Source: Rhizobiaceae bacterium (lineage in GTDB: Bacteria > Pseudomonadota > Alphaproteobacteria > Rhizobiales > Rhizobiaceae). Taken from it: a DNA stretch of 64,000 nucleotides. The notes under the pieces were generated by a model, which saw nothing but the letters and a program-made list of their open reading frames with translations, made no database searches and was not told the DNA's origin. The stretch covers positions 1 to 64,000 of the forward strand of contig JAEPMD010000017.1 in the NCBI GenBank assembly GCA_017644105.1. Reading direction: 5' to 3'. Positions 34,276-42,402 of this stretch are shown here, one piece after another (within the stretch, counting starts at the first letter, position 1; every line of letters begins with the position of its first letter). The translations under genes were made by a program, and so were the position numbers.

Positions 34276-35589
34276 TTAATTTTTCGAAAAAAACACCGAT
34301 TTTGCGCGTTTCACAACATTTCCATCGATCGGACAACGATCAGCGCGAGGCGGTATGATGAAAGCCAAAGCAAGGCATAAAAGCCCGCAAAGTCCGAATA
34401 TCCAGTCCATCTCCACACCATTGCGTAGACATAATCCGATCAATACCGGACCTATGCCCTGCCCCAAGGAAATCAGGAAAAACGTGATGGCAAAGCCGGT
34501 TGCCGGTGCCCAATCGAATATGCGCAGTGACCACATGCCCAAAAATGCAGTCGTGACGATAAAACCTAGACCGAACACGGCTGAAGATGCGAAGATTGCA
34601 TAATTGCTGGTGGCAATCATCGGCAAAGCACCGATGGAAACTGCCGTTACGACCATCAATGCACAATAGGAACCTCGCAATCCAAAATTGGACGTCAACC
34701 AACCGGCGAGGAATCCAAATATGCCTGCTGTTCCCAATACACTCCAAAAAATTATACGTGTATTTTCGGCATCACCAGCGTCATAAAGTAAGTCTACTGC
34801 AAATGTCCAGTAAGCGCTGCTTGCCAAACCATAACCCAAAGCCGCCACAAACAAGGGACGCGCTTTTGCGCATTTGATCACCGCAGCAAAACCTGTATCC
34901 AGTGGCGTGACGCGTTGATCTGACGGCTGTTTATCTTGGGTCACATCTTTGACATCTGTACGAATAGTCGAAAAATTCCAAATGCTAACAAGCAAAGCAA
35001 GACCTGCAAAAATCATATAGGCCGATCGCCAGTCAAACGCTGAAAACAGCACGATTGGACCTGCAACCGCAACACCAAATCCGGTTCCAGAGTTAATCCA
35101 AGCATAAGTGCGCTCTTGATCTTGTTTGTAAATTTGCCGGACAATAACTTCAGAAAACGGTGGATAGCTGAGGCCTGGCGACGTACCGGCGATGAAAATT
35201 GCGATCAAGAGACCCAGACCTGTTTCTGAAAAGCCCACCAGCAACATGCCAAGACCGGCAGTCACCCCCCCTAAAACAATCGGGACACGAGGACCAAAGT
35301 GTCTGGAAATCCCAGCAGCGGATAACGTGGCGCATAAATATCCAATATATGATGAACCGGCAATAAGGCCGATGACATCTGGGGACAAGGAAAGATCCCG
35401 CGAGATATCCGGTACAAACAACCCAAAACCGTAGCGGGCTAGGCCAAAGGTCACGGCGACCATGGCCAGGCCAGCAAAGGTAAAATTTCGGGTTTGATGC
35501 GCCAAAAGCTCTCCTTCTTTTATCACCTCTTCCGTTACGACATCACCCGCTACCGACATGTGTTTGGAGCTTTTGCTGATATTAAGCAT
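34276..35589 (-). CDS. MFS transporter, YbfB/YjiJ type
   Basis: A 12-segment major facilitator of about 437 residues. The opening FGLARYGFGLFVPDISRDLSLSPD and the MFS loop (SRHFGPRVPIVLGG) fit the YbfB/YjiJ group of unknown substrate. A GTG at 35607 overlaps the stop of the upstream gene, while the ATG at 35589 follows by six codons; both allow coupled translation with the EgtD-like methyltransferase. Transport of the methylated product is the simple inference. Confidence 0.85.
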   Translation of the reverse strand: MLNISKSSKHMSVAGDVVTEEVIKEGELLAHQTRNFTFAGLAMVAVTFGLARYGFGLFVPDISRDLSLSPDVIGLIAGSSYIGYLCATLSAAGISRHFGPRVPIVLGGVTAGLGMLLVGFSETGLGLLIAIFIAGTSPGLSYPPFSEVIVRQIYKQDQERTYAWINSGTGFGVAVAGPIVLFSAFDWRSAYMIFAGLALLVSIWNFSTIRTDVKDVTQDKQPSDQRVTPLDTGFAAVIKCAKARPLFVAALGYGLASSAYWTFAVDLLYDAGDAENTRIIFWSVLGTAGIFGFLAGWLTSNFGLRGSYCALMVVTAVSIGALPMIATSNYAIFASSAVFGLGFIVTTAFLGMWSLRIFDWAPATGFAITFFLISLGQGIGPVLIGLCLRNGVEMDWIFGLCGLLCLALAFIIPPRADRCPIDGNVVKRAKSVFFSKN

Positions 35590-35606
35590 AACGTCCACTT
35601 TGAACA

Positions 35607-36680
35607 CTAATTTCGGAGGGATATTTGAAACATTAATGTTTCGTCCTGCGTCAAAGTCTCCTCTACAATTTTAAAGTGTTTGTTGATCTCACGATACGCA
35701 CGATATTGCGGAAAATCAAACTTTAAACAATAGTTTGATACAAACAATTTGCGATTACGGTCGACATCTAAGAACTCTTCACAGAGAATGGCTGCGAATA
35801 TGAATTCTCCATCTGACGTCTGAACCGGAAGCAGATAAAACCGACCTACCGAAATCGCAGTATCTTTCACAGCTTGCTCAAACGCAATACGTGAAAATCT
35901 TTGCATCATTGGGTTTCGGTAGAAGCTGGAGATATTCAGCGCGCTGGAATTGCTATATAATTGCACCTCAGACAATAACATATCATCCTTGCGCGCGATG
36001 TTCTGCAACCAATTTGTAATTGTATGAGGATCATCGTTGCCCTCCTGAAACCCAAGCATTGTGATTAATGCAGGTGTTTGAGTTTGTCCCAGATACGCGT
36101 TTAAGGAGAATTCATCAAATGATGCGTTTACAAAATCAACTGGGGTAGTACCCAGAATTCTCTCAAATACAGGCCTCAAAGGAGCTTCAGAAGCGGGATT
36201 AATATCCACCGCTATATATCGAGCAATACTAACCCCAAAATCCAGCAATCTTTGAAGTATGAAACTTGTCTTAATGGGTTCAGGCCCAAGCTCAACATAA
36301 ATTAATTCTCTGCCGTTTAAACGCTGAACAATTTTTTCGATCGAGGTTTCCAGTGCTGCTTTGAACGACACGCCTGACGGATCAATCTGACCTAGAGCTT
36401 CATTTGTCAGACCCTGCATGTTTAGTGATGCCATCGCATTGACGATTTCGGCTAAATAATCATGACTTTTGGTCGGCTCCATCACATCATGATACTTATA
36501 TTTATTGCTCTGGGTAATAATTTGATGTGCGGAGAACTCTGTGTGTGAATAAAGCGCTTTCTTTACATTCATTTCCAGGGTTCTGTTTTGATCAATCTCT
36601 TGATCAAAATGATGGTTCATATCGAAATTCGTTACTTTATTATTGGTTATAAAATCTCTGTCTAAAAGCTTATCACTCAT
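35607..36680 (-). CDS. EgtD-like (Methyltransf_33) SAM-dependent methyltransferase
   Basis: A 357-residue protein. The SAM motif ELIYVELGPEPIKTSFILQRLL (positions about 125-146) plus RYIAVDINPASEAPLRP and ALITMLGFQEGNDDPHTITNWLQNIA match the layout of histidine-betaine-forming EgtD and related N-methyltransferases (PF10017), in which VELG..G..KT, D.S..AL and LGST.GN recur. The N-terminal 70 residues are unrelated to EgtD and no EgtB gene (sulfoxide synthase) is present here, so ergothioneine is not implied. The substrate is probably an amino acid or amine. It is the first gene of a unit with the MFS gene. Confidence 0.65.
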   Translation of the reverse strand: MSDKLLDRDFITNNKVTNFDMNHHFDQEIDQNRTLEMNVKKALYSHTEFSAHQIITQSNKYKYHDVMEPTKSHDYLAEIVNAMASLNMQGLTNEALGQIDPSGVSFKAALETSIEKIVQRLNGRELIYVELGPEPIKTSFILQRLLDFGVSIARYIAVDINPASEAPLRPVFERILGTTPVDFVNASFDEFSLNAYLGQTQTPALITMLGFQEGNDDPHTITNWLQNIARKDDMLLSEVQLYSNSSALNISSFYRNPMMQRFSRIAFEQAVKDTAISVGRFYLLPVQTSDGEFIFAAILCEEFLDVDRNRKLFVSNYCLKFDFPQYRAYREINKHFKIVEETLTQDETLMFQISLRN

Positions 36681-37074
36681 ATTTATTTCCTCGTTTTATA
36701 CAACTTTGGGAAGACAATAAAAAACTAGGAGCTTGGACCGTTAACTGAAAATTAGTATTTGCTACAAGCCATCACAGAAATTTATGATGAAGACGAATAA
36801 ACAACCATAAAGGGAATTATTTGTCTTTTTTACCGATAAAATCGCTATTTAAGTGCATTTGACCGCATGATGTGTACAGCAATAAATGTCGCAATGTGTA
36901 AAATTTTATGAAGCTGTTTTGATATAGGACAACAATCTTTAATCGAAATTCTGACTTAGATTTACATTAACCAATCCGTAACAAATAGGAGTTGCGATCA
37001 GTAAAACACATATATTGAGAATTGCAATCACACCTTGCCCGATGCTATACTCGTTAAAGTAAGGAGGCTTAATC
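36681..37074. other. Divergent control region of methyltransferase and LysR genes
   Basis: Without a gene. Near the right end a promoter reads TTGCAA (37022-37027), 18 bp, TATACT (37046-37051), then AAGGAGG (37061-37067) and the LysR ATG at 37075. ATTGCAAT (37021-37028) is a palindrome overlapping the -35 element, a place where LysR autoregulation could act. The left part carries poly-T runs but no clear promoter for the minus-strand pair. Confidence 0.5.
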
Positions 37075-37998
37075 ATGACAACCGGACGCTTAAGTATAGA
37101 ATTGTTAGAAGCATTTGTTACTGTTGCGAAGACTGGAAATGTGACAAAAGCAGGCGATATATTAAACCGAACCCAGCCGTGTATTTCAACGCAAATCAAG
37201 CGACTAGAAGAGCGTGTGGGCAAGCCACTTATTGAGCGATCGGCGAGAACCATACATCTTACCCAAACTGGCAGGATTTTGCTTGAGAACGCGCAAAACA
37301 TCCTGCAATGCTATGAAACAACACGCATGCGTCTGTCGGTACCGGAACTCACCGGAGAGATCAGGATCGGTCTCCCCGAATGGTTTGCAACGGATAATTT
37401 ACAAACTGTATTTTGTGATTTTGCCCGCGCCCATCCGAACGTAAATTTAGATATCACCATCGCTGATAGTGTTACCTTGCATAAGAAATTAAATGAGGGG
37501 GAGATCAGTATCGCGATCGCACTTTCCTCTGATCAGCGAGAAGAACCCTTAGATATTGTGGAAGAACCTCTTGTCTGGGTAGCCAGCCAAAAGGATATCA
37601 TTGATGAAAAAGTCCCGCTCGTATTATTTGAACACCCCTGCCCGTTCCGCGAACTTGTCTTCAGTGCGCTTGCAGACATGGGTCGCCATTGGGAAGAGCG
37701 GCTAACTACAACATCAGTTGCGGTTGCCCAAGTCGCTGTTTCTTCAGGTGTAGGTATTTCAGCCCTTCCAGCGGGTGCAGTCCAACCTCACCACAAGATT
37801 TTGCGGGAATCTGACGGTTTTCCAAAACTGCCAACCATTAATTTGGGCGTTTACACGCCGTCAAAAGACCAATCGCAAACAATCAGCTATTTTGCGGACC
37901 ACCTTAAAAGCTTCTTGTATGACAGTGTCATGCAGCCATCGGTTTTATCAGATCAATTGAATCAGATGAACGGCGGTGAACTACGCGTAGTGCAATAG
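37075..37998 (+). CDS. LysR family transcriptional regulator
   Basis: A 307-residue LysR protein: helix-turn-helix ELLEAFVTVAKTGNVTKAGDILNRTQPCISTQIKRLEERVGKPLIERSARTIHLTQTG (positions about 9-66) and an effector-binding half. The start is well supported by AAGGAGG. Divergent from the EgtD-like and MFS genes, it is their probable regulator. Its 3' end overlaps the convergent OhrR-like gene by 37 bases (37962-37998). Confidence 0.9.
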   Translation: MTTGRLSIELLEAFVTVAKTGNVTKAGDILNRTQPCISTQIKRLEERVGKPLIERSARTIHLTQTGRILLENAQNILQCYETTRMRLSVPELTGEIRIGLPEWFATDNLQTVFCDFARAHPNVNLDITIADSVTLHKKLNEGEISIAIALSSDQREEPLDIVEEPLVWVASQKDIIDEKVPLVLFEHPCPFRELVFSALADMGRHWEERLTTTSVAVAQVAVSSGVGISALPAGAVQPHHKILRESDGFPKLPTINLGVYTPSKDQSQTISYFADHLKSFLYDSVMQPSVLSDQLNQMNGGELRVVQ

Positions 37999-38504
37999 CA
38001 TTTTCGGACGTGATTTGCGGGAATTAAGGAAGCGTGTTCGTCTCTCGCAGCTAGATTATCGCGCATTTTGCTGATTGTCCCTACAAGTCGTACAAGCTCA
38101 TCCTCAGGTAAGCCGGTGTCCGCGACCACACATTTTGTAATATTGGCTTGCTCAGATTTCAGCGCAGCGCCTTTTTCAGACAATGAGATCAATACTTGAC
38201 GCTTATCTTCTTGTCCTTTGCGGCGGATAATATGCCCCGAGGCTTCTAGCCGCTTTAAAATTGGCGTCATGGTATTGGTATCAGTCATCAATTTCTGACA
38301 TAGCCACCCTACTGTCACCGCGCCATCACCATCTACCTGGTGCTGCCACAATGCGGACAGCGTGATATATTGCGGATAGGTTAGTTCTATCCGGGCAAGA
38401 TGCGGTGCATATGCTTTATTGATCGCACTTGTTGCAGAATACAGCGCAAAGCAAATTAAATCCTCGACCTTTTGATTCTCCTCAGATGGCATATTCAAAT
38501 CCAC
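37962..38504 (-). CDS. OhrR-like MarR-family regulator
   Basis: A 180-residue MarR protein whose N-terminus (DLICFALYSATSAINKAYAPHLARIELTYPQYITLSALW) matches OhrR, including the cysteine at about residue 18 that senses organic peroxides. The winged helix is LCQKLMTDTNTMTPILKRLEASGHIIRRKGQEDKRQVLISLSEKG (positions about 68-112). OhrR normally controls ohr; here two operator-like palindromes stand divergently upstream of a 73-residue orphan instead. The C-terminal tail beyond residue 150 is longer than usual and lies over the LysR gene end. Confidence 0.85.
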   Translation of the reverse strand: MDLNMPSEENQKVEDLICFALYSATSAINKAYAPHLARIELTYPQYITLSALWQHQVDGDGAVTVGWLCQKLMTDTNTMTPILKRLEASGHIIRRKGQEDKRQVLISLSEKGAALKSEQANITKCVVADTGLPEDELVRLVGTISKMRDNLAARDEHASLIPANHVRKCYCTTRSSPPFI

Positions 38505-38560
38505 TCCCGCATTGTCGGCAAACCAATTGATTACCCCAATTATTTTCTACAACGTCTATA

Positions 38561-38625
38561 TACATCGCGCACGATATAATTGACAAGGCCGCAGAAATCC
38601 GTTTTATATCGTGCACGATATAAAA
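38561..38625. promoter_or_regulatory. Two OhrR-type operators
   Basis: A perfect 24-bp palindrome at 38602-38625 has the core ATATCGTGCACGATAT. A second copy with two mismatches in its left half is TACATCGCGCACGATATA at 38561-38578. Centres are 44 bp apart, about four helical turns. One copy stands nearer the OhrR-like gene, the other next to the small gene at 38641, so the repressor may act on both. Confidence 0.8.
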
Positions 38626-38640
38626 TTTGAGGAGAACAAT

Positions 38641-38862
38641 ATGTCTTGGCTACCAACATTAATTACATCCAACGCAGAAGAGGGTTTCGAACTTGCCATA
38701 AAACTGTCACGGATGGGCGTTAAAAAGACCCAACCGGATGACGAAATTCGTGCGAAATTGCGGCCAATCTACGAAAATGACGCAGACAGTCTCACACATG
38801 TATCTCATGTGATTGCAACAAATTTCCAAACCGTAGCAGCCGCCAATAATTATTGGCGATAA
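38641..38862 (+). CDS. 73-residue protein under OhrR-type operators
   Basis: A short gene with a strong ribosome site (GAGGAG, 6-base spacing) just after the perfect OhrR-like operator. The 73-residue product (opening MSWLPTLITSNAEEGFELA) is soluble, with no cysteine, so it cannot be Ohr or a peroxiredoxin. The last codons overlap an 18-bp perfect palindrome (CGCCAATAATTATTGGCG, 38841-38858). I do not recognise it. Control by an organic peroxide sensor suggests a stress role. Confidence 0.6.
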   Translation: MSWLPTLITSNAEEGFELAIKLSRMGVKKTQPDDEIRAKLRPIYENDADSLTHVSHVIATNFQTVAAANNYWR

Positions 38863-39289
38863 TCCTTTCCGTCGGCGGAACAACACCAGTTTCATTTCCT
38901 CTGCATCCCCCGCAGACTATCGCCTCTACAGCGATGTGGACATGGCTGGTGTCTGGCGCTGATGTCTGATGACTGCTTTTTGGCGACTAAACTTTGGTCC
39001 AATATCCTGATGTGCTGATTGCGCAACATCGCGATCTCAATTTGCACTGATACCATCCAATCAGCCTTGAGCTTTTAAAAGCACCACGCTACCTTAAGCC
39101 TACTTCGGGAATGGTCCCGTATGGAGTTTTTATGTCTGAGAATGTGGTTCGCCACTAGGTCTTAGCTTTTTTGCTGAGACTTGTTTGAAATCAAAACCAG
39201 CTCTTGCAAATTGCTGCAAGTAGCTCGCTTTTTGTTATGTTCAAATGGGAACGCGCATTGCGCCTTTCCCCAATTCTTAAGACGAAACA
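38863..39289. other. Structured gene-free region
   Basis: No gene is seen. Hairpins are frequent: CGGGA/TCCCG (39106-39119), an 8-bp stem GTCTTAGC/GCTGAGAC (39159-39180) with a T6 loop, and a terminator (39199-39233). The segment 38880-38990 is more GC-rich and has no open frame. It may be a long 3' leader of the 73-residue gene or a small RNA gene, and the strand would be plus. Confidence 0.45.
39199..39233 (+). terminator. Rho-independent terminator
   Basis: AGCT-C-TTGCA (39199-39208) pairs with TGCAA-GT-AGCT (39215-39225) around a 6-base loop with a small bulge, then CGC and five T (39229-39233). It would end a plus-strand transcript upstream, either that of the 73-residue gene or an RNA. 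Confidence 0.6.
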
Positions 39290-39550
39290 TTGAATATCTC
39301 AAAATTAGAACAACGTGTCTTACACGTGCTCGCGCAGGGTGGATCGATCCATCATATCCGCGGGCAAAATCGAAAGATCAACAAAGTCACCTGCTATACA
39401 CGCGAGGGCTATGTGCTCTCAGACTGTACGCTTGACGTTTTCACGCGGCTTAAAAAGCGCCGCTTCATTAAATCAAAAAGCGGTGCGCCCTATCAAGCAA
39501 CTAAGCTTGGTTTAAGCGCCGTACTTTCACAATTGGACAATAGATCATGA
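39290..39550 (+). CDS. yjhX: YjhX/TopAI-family toxin-like protein
   Basis: An 86-residue protein of the UPF0386/YjhX family. The start MNISKLEQRVLHVLAQGG, TCYTREGYVLSDCTLDVF and C-terminal QLDNR match E. coli YjhX (TopAI), described as an inhibitor of topoisomerase I. A TTG at 39290 is the only start that gives the conserved MN(I/L)S beginning. Its stop overlaps the start of the following acetyltransferase gene (ATGA), as in the topAI-yjhQ pair. Confidence 0.85.
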   Translation: MNISKLEQRVLHVLAQGGSIHHIRGQNRKINKVTCYTREGYVLSDCTLDVFTRLKKRRFIKSKSGAPYQATKLGLSAVLSQLDNRS

Positions 39551-40017
39551 ATAAAAACATAAGCTTACGACCTGCACGGGGTGAAGATTTAGACGCGCTC
39601 TCCAGCCTTGTCGAAAAAGTTGAACTCATGCCCGGTGATATGCTTGCGCATAGCATGGCACCTTATTTTGACACCCTGCCAGACAATGAAATCTGTGTCA
39701 TTGCCGAATTGGACGGTGAGATTATTGGCTTTTACTATGCTCGGCAGGAAGAAATGGCGCATAATGTTTGGAATATGCTGATCATTGCTGTTGATCGGGA
39801 CAATCAAAGCAAGGGCATTGGCCGAACATTGATCGCGCATTTAGAACAAACATTGCGTGACCAAAATCAGCGGATTTTGATCATCGATACATCGAGCGAT
39901 GATCAATTTATCAAAACGCAAAAATTCTATCAGGATTTGGGCTTTGAACGCACAGCCACCATCCCCGATTTTTGGACAGATGGCGAGGATAAAATCACCT
40001 ACTATAAAAGACTATAA
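39547..40017 (+). CDS. GNAT acetyltransferase coupled to YjhX, possible antitoxin
   Basis: A 156-residue N-acetyltransferase; the acetyl-CoA loop is QSKGIGRTLIAHLE (about residues 97-110), and FYQDLGFERTATIPDFW is the usual C-terminal signature. The ATG overlaps the yjhX stop by four bases. In E. coli the neighbour of TopAI is YjhQ, also a GNAT protein, which acts as antitoxin; by position this could be the same, though sequence identity was not tested. Confidence 0.8.
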   Translation: MNKNISLRPARGEDLDALSSLVEKVELMPGDMLAHSMAPYFDTLPDNEICVIAELDGEIIGFYYARQEEMAHNVWNMLIIAVDRDNQSKGIGRTLIAHLEQTLRDQNQRILIIDTSSDDQFIKTQKFYQDLGFERTATIPDFWTDGEDKITYYKRL

Positions 40018-40019
40018 CG

Positions 40020-40676
40020 TTAAGCACACCCTTCGAGCCAAACATCATTAAAATTGTTTGGCTCGCACTTTTCATGGGCCAATTTGGTGATCCGAGCCAC
40101 GCGTTCTTCCAGCGCCGCATCTGGTGCTGAGAGCTTTAATTTTGATGGCGCAATTAACACGGCGACCAGCGAGTTGAACTCGTTTTCGTCGAGCTCGGCG
40201 ACGCGTTTTTGATAGATCAAATCAGCCGCATTATGAAAGCCGGTGATCCAGCCATTTGGCCCTCTGCCCATTTCAGCGGTCGCTAAAAACAGCGCCACTT
40301 GCTGATGTTTGCTGAGCACACTGTCGAGTCCCAAGGCAAAACCAGATTGGCGGATCTTACCAATGCCCGGGGTATAATTTTTAAATCCCAACCGCTTGGC
40401 GAGCGATTGCGTGAGCGTTGTGATCCCCGCCCCTTTGGAGCTGAAATCAATGCCATCGTGCTCGTAAAAGCCCGGGTCCTGAACCTTTATCAGCGTATTG
40501 AGTTGCTGTGAAGTGAGGCTCTCAACGCCTTTTCCGCTTCGGGTCAATTGTTCAGCCTGCAGCTTAAAACCATCGGCCATCTGAACCGCGTCATACCAGC
40601 CCTTACCACCATAACCGAATATGGCGATAAGTAATGCCAATCCCGTTAAACCAATTCCATTGATTGCTTTGCCCAT
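40020..40676 (-). CDS. GT51-like glycosyltransferase domain without catalytic glutamates
   Basis: A 218-residue protein with one N-terminal membrane segment (about residues 8-24) and a domain like the peptidoglycan glycosyltransferase GT51: VQDPGFYEHDGID (about 65-77), GAGITTLTQSLAKRLGF (about 82-98) and KIRQSGFALGLDSVLSKHQ. In GT51 the first motif starts ED..F and its E is catalytic; here Q66 is found, and the second glutamate of motif 3 is Q110. Activity is therefore doubtful; a binding or regulatory role is possible. Genes of this kind occur in other alphaproteobacteria as far as I recall. Confidence 0.7.
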   Translation of the reverse strand: MGKAINGIGLTGLALLIAIFGYGGKGWYDAVQMADGFKLQAEQLTRSGKGVESLTSQQLNTLIKVQDPGFYEHDGIDFSSKGAGITTLTQSLAKRLGFKNYTPGIGKIRQSGFALGLDSVLSKHQQVALFLATAEMGRGPNGWITGFHNAADLIYQKRVAELDENEFNSLVAVLIAPSKLKLSAPDAALEERVARITKLAHEKCEPNNFNDVWLEGCA

Positions 40677-40772
40677 AATAGCCTCATACTTGATCTGAGC
40701 TTAAAAGCTAGGCAAACATCTTGTCCGGACTGAGATCAAATTTTGGCATAATTTGGGTGATTATGTGAAGGT

Positions 40773-41300
40773 TTAAGCCACCACGCGGCCCTCTTCGACC
40801 AAAGCTGCAACATCAAGCGGACGATTGACAAGTTCCGGCACGCCATCAGCAGTCATTTTCCATTCCTCACGCGGACGGTCGCGATAGAGCTCTAGGCCAT
40901 TGCCATCTGGGTCATTGAGATAAACCGCTTCGCTGACACCATGATCGGACGCGCCAATCAACTCATATCCAGCGCTTTGCACCCGGTCGATCACTTGGCC
41001 GAGTGACGCGCGATCTGGGAACACAAAAGCGATGTGATAAAGCCCCGTATGCCCTTTTGGCGGTGGGCTACCATTTTTACTTTCCCATGTATTGAGGCCC
41101 AAATGATGGTGGTAATCATCAAAGGACATAAAGGCAGCTTGCGAACCATAGCGCAGCATCAACCGCATGCCGATTACATCTTGATAGAACGCGATTGCGC
41201 GCTCAATATCTGCCACCATTAAATGCCCATGCCCAACATGCGCACCTTGAACGCCGTTTTGGTCTGATACTTTATGCTCTGACTCTACTTGATCCGACAT
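40773..41300 (-). CDS. VOC-family dioxygenase-like protein
   Basis: A 175-residue vicinal-oxygen-chelate protein similar to catechol 2,3-dioxygenases of the CatE type. Metal ligands are seen: histidine in VGHGHLMVAD, histidine in GLYHIAFVFPD and glutamate in GNGLELYRDRPREEW. It could cleave a catechol or bind a small molecule. The N-terminal 20 residues are a polar tail and the C-terminus is extended. Confidence 0.8.
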   Translation of the reverse strand: MSDQVESEHKVSDQNGVQGAHVGHGHLMVADIERAIAFYQDVIGMRLMLRYGSQAAFMSFDDYHHHLGLNTWESKNGSPPPKGHTGLYHIAFVFPDRASLGQVIDRVQSAGYELIGASDHGVSEAVYLNDPDGNGLELYRDRPREEWKMTADGVPELVNRPLDVAALVEEGRVVA

Positions 41301-41379
41301 GGCATTCTCCTTTCTTGAGTTTTTTACTCTGCTTTAAATAGGAAGGAGAATTGCAAATTCAATAAGGGGGTGTTTGGGG

Positions 41380-42402
41380 CTAAATATTGGTTTCTAGAAG
41401 TTTGATTTCCTCAGGCGTGAGGTCAAACAATTGATAAACCAATTCATTGATCTTGTCTTCATTGGATTTGATCTCTGCGCTAAGCAAATTGATTGCCTCA
41501 CGATCCTTTGCAATCCAGTCTTCCCATTCATTGCGCTCGGCAAGCGGAATATCCGTTTTAAACTGCTTTTTGATCTCTGTTTTAAAATCCGCGAAGGTCT
41601 TAAATTCCCACCAGTTTTTCAGCTTGTTAGAAAGTTTTGCCTCGCGCTCCGGTGGGCAGAGATCCGGGATGCGACGAGACAAATTGCGCTGCAATTCAAG
41701 CCGCTGCTCTGCGGCTGTTTGGCAGTCTTTGGCCAGCGTAGCGAGTTGAGCTTTTTGTTGGTCGGAGGCATCGGGTATGGGAATTGTTTCAATGTATTGG
41801 CTGAACATTCTAATCCGCCATTCGCCACCGCGCATTGCACTTGATACACCCCGCAAATAAAACCACGTTAATTTTGCGTTCAAATTAGCTAATGCTGTGA
41901 AGTTTGAACAGTCGAGTAGATAACCAGTGTTCGGAACAAATGTACAACTTTCATCTATACTAAATTTTGCTCCTTGAGAAAGATCAGGATATATTATTTT
42001 TGATCGTACAAATACCTCGACAAATCCTTCCTGAGCTTGTTGGAGTTCAAACCATTCTTGCTTAGTAGCGCGCTTTTCAAGTTTTTCTTTGAAAGGTAAC
42101 AGCCAAGATTTAATTGCAGGATATTGATCTATATCGACCTTGTTCTTCGGAATGTATATGAGCCACAATCCACGCGATTCTGTTCGCCATCGCTTGATGT
42201 CCTTGCCCTCCAAGAATGGTCTCAACAGCTCAAATGATTTCGGGTCTTCGGCACAAAGTCTGTTTTTTACACCGGTGTCAATTACAAATGCTTCATTTAA
42301 TCCTGTAACAATTCCTCTGCAGGGCGATCCATAATCCTCTTTGAGCGTTTTTTTTACCCTTGGTAATTTTTTTGCGCAATGCTCGTAACGCAGGGTTTTC
42401 AA
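41380..42402 (-). CDS. Type IIG restriction-methyltransferase, C-terminal part
   Basis: A 340-codon frame that continues the 42293-44584 gene after a frameshift. It opens with the last conserved methyltransferase block (CRGIVTGLNEAFVID), then the target-recognition domain (FEVFV.SKIIYPDLSQGAKF, PNTGYLLDC, YLRGVSSAMRGGEWR) and a coiled C-terminal part ending in LTPEEIKLLE. It has no credible start of its own; the ATG at 42402 lies inside the preceding gene. Together the two make a protein of about 1067 residues, usual for the Eco57I-like class. Confidence 0.8.
   Translation of the reverse strand: MKTLRYEHCAKKLPRVKKTLKEDYGSPCRGIVTGLNEAFVIDTGVKNRLCAEDPKSFELLRPFLEGKDIKRWRTESRGLWLIYIPKNKVDIDQYPAIKSWLLPFKEKLEKRATKQEWFELQQAQEGFVEVFVRSKIIYPDLSQGAKFSIDESCTFVPNTGYLLDCSNFTALANLNAKLTWFYLRGVSSAMRGGEWRIRMFSQYIETIPIPDASDQQKAQLATLAKDCQTAAEQRLELQRNLSRRIPDLCPPEREAKLSNKLKNWWEFKTFADFKTEIKKQFKTDIPLAERNEWEDWIAKDREAINLLSAEIKSNEDKINELVYQLFDLTPEEIKLLETNI

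Noticed and set aside
35607-36680. EgtD for ergothioneine synthesis
   Set aside because: Motifs are only partly like EgtD, the N-terminus differs and no EgtB-like gene is present.
39181-39435. 84-codon frame overlapping the yjhX-like gene
   Set aside because: It runs through a terminator hairpin and out of frame with the conserved YjhX protein.
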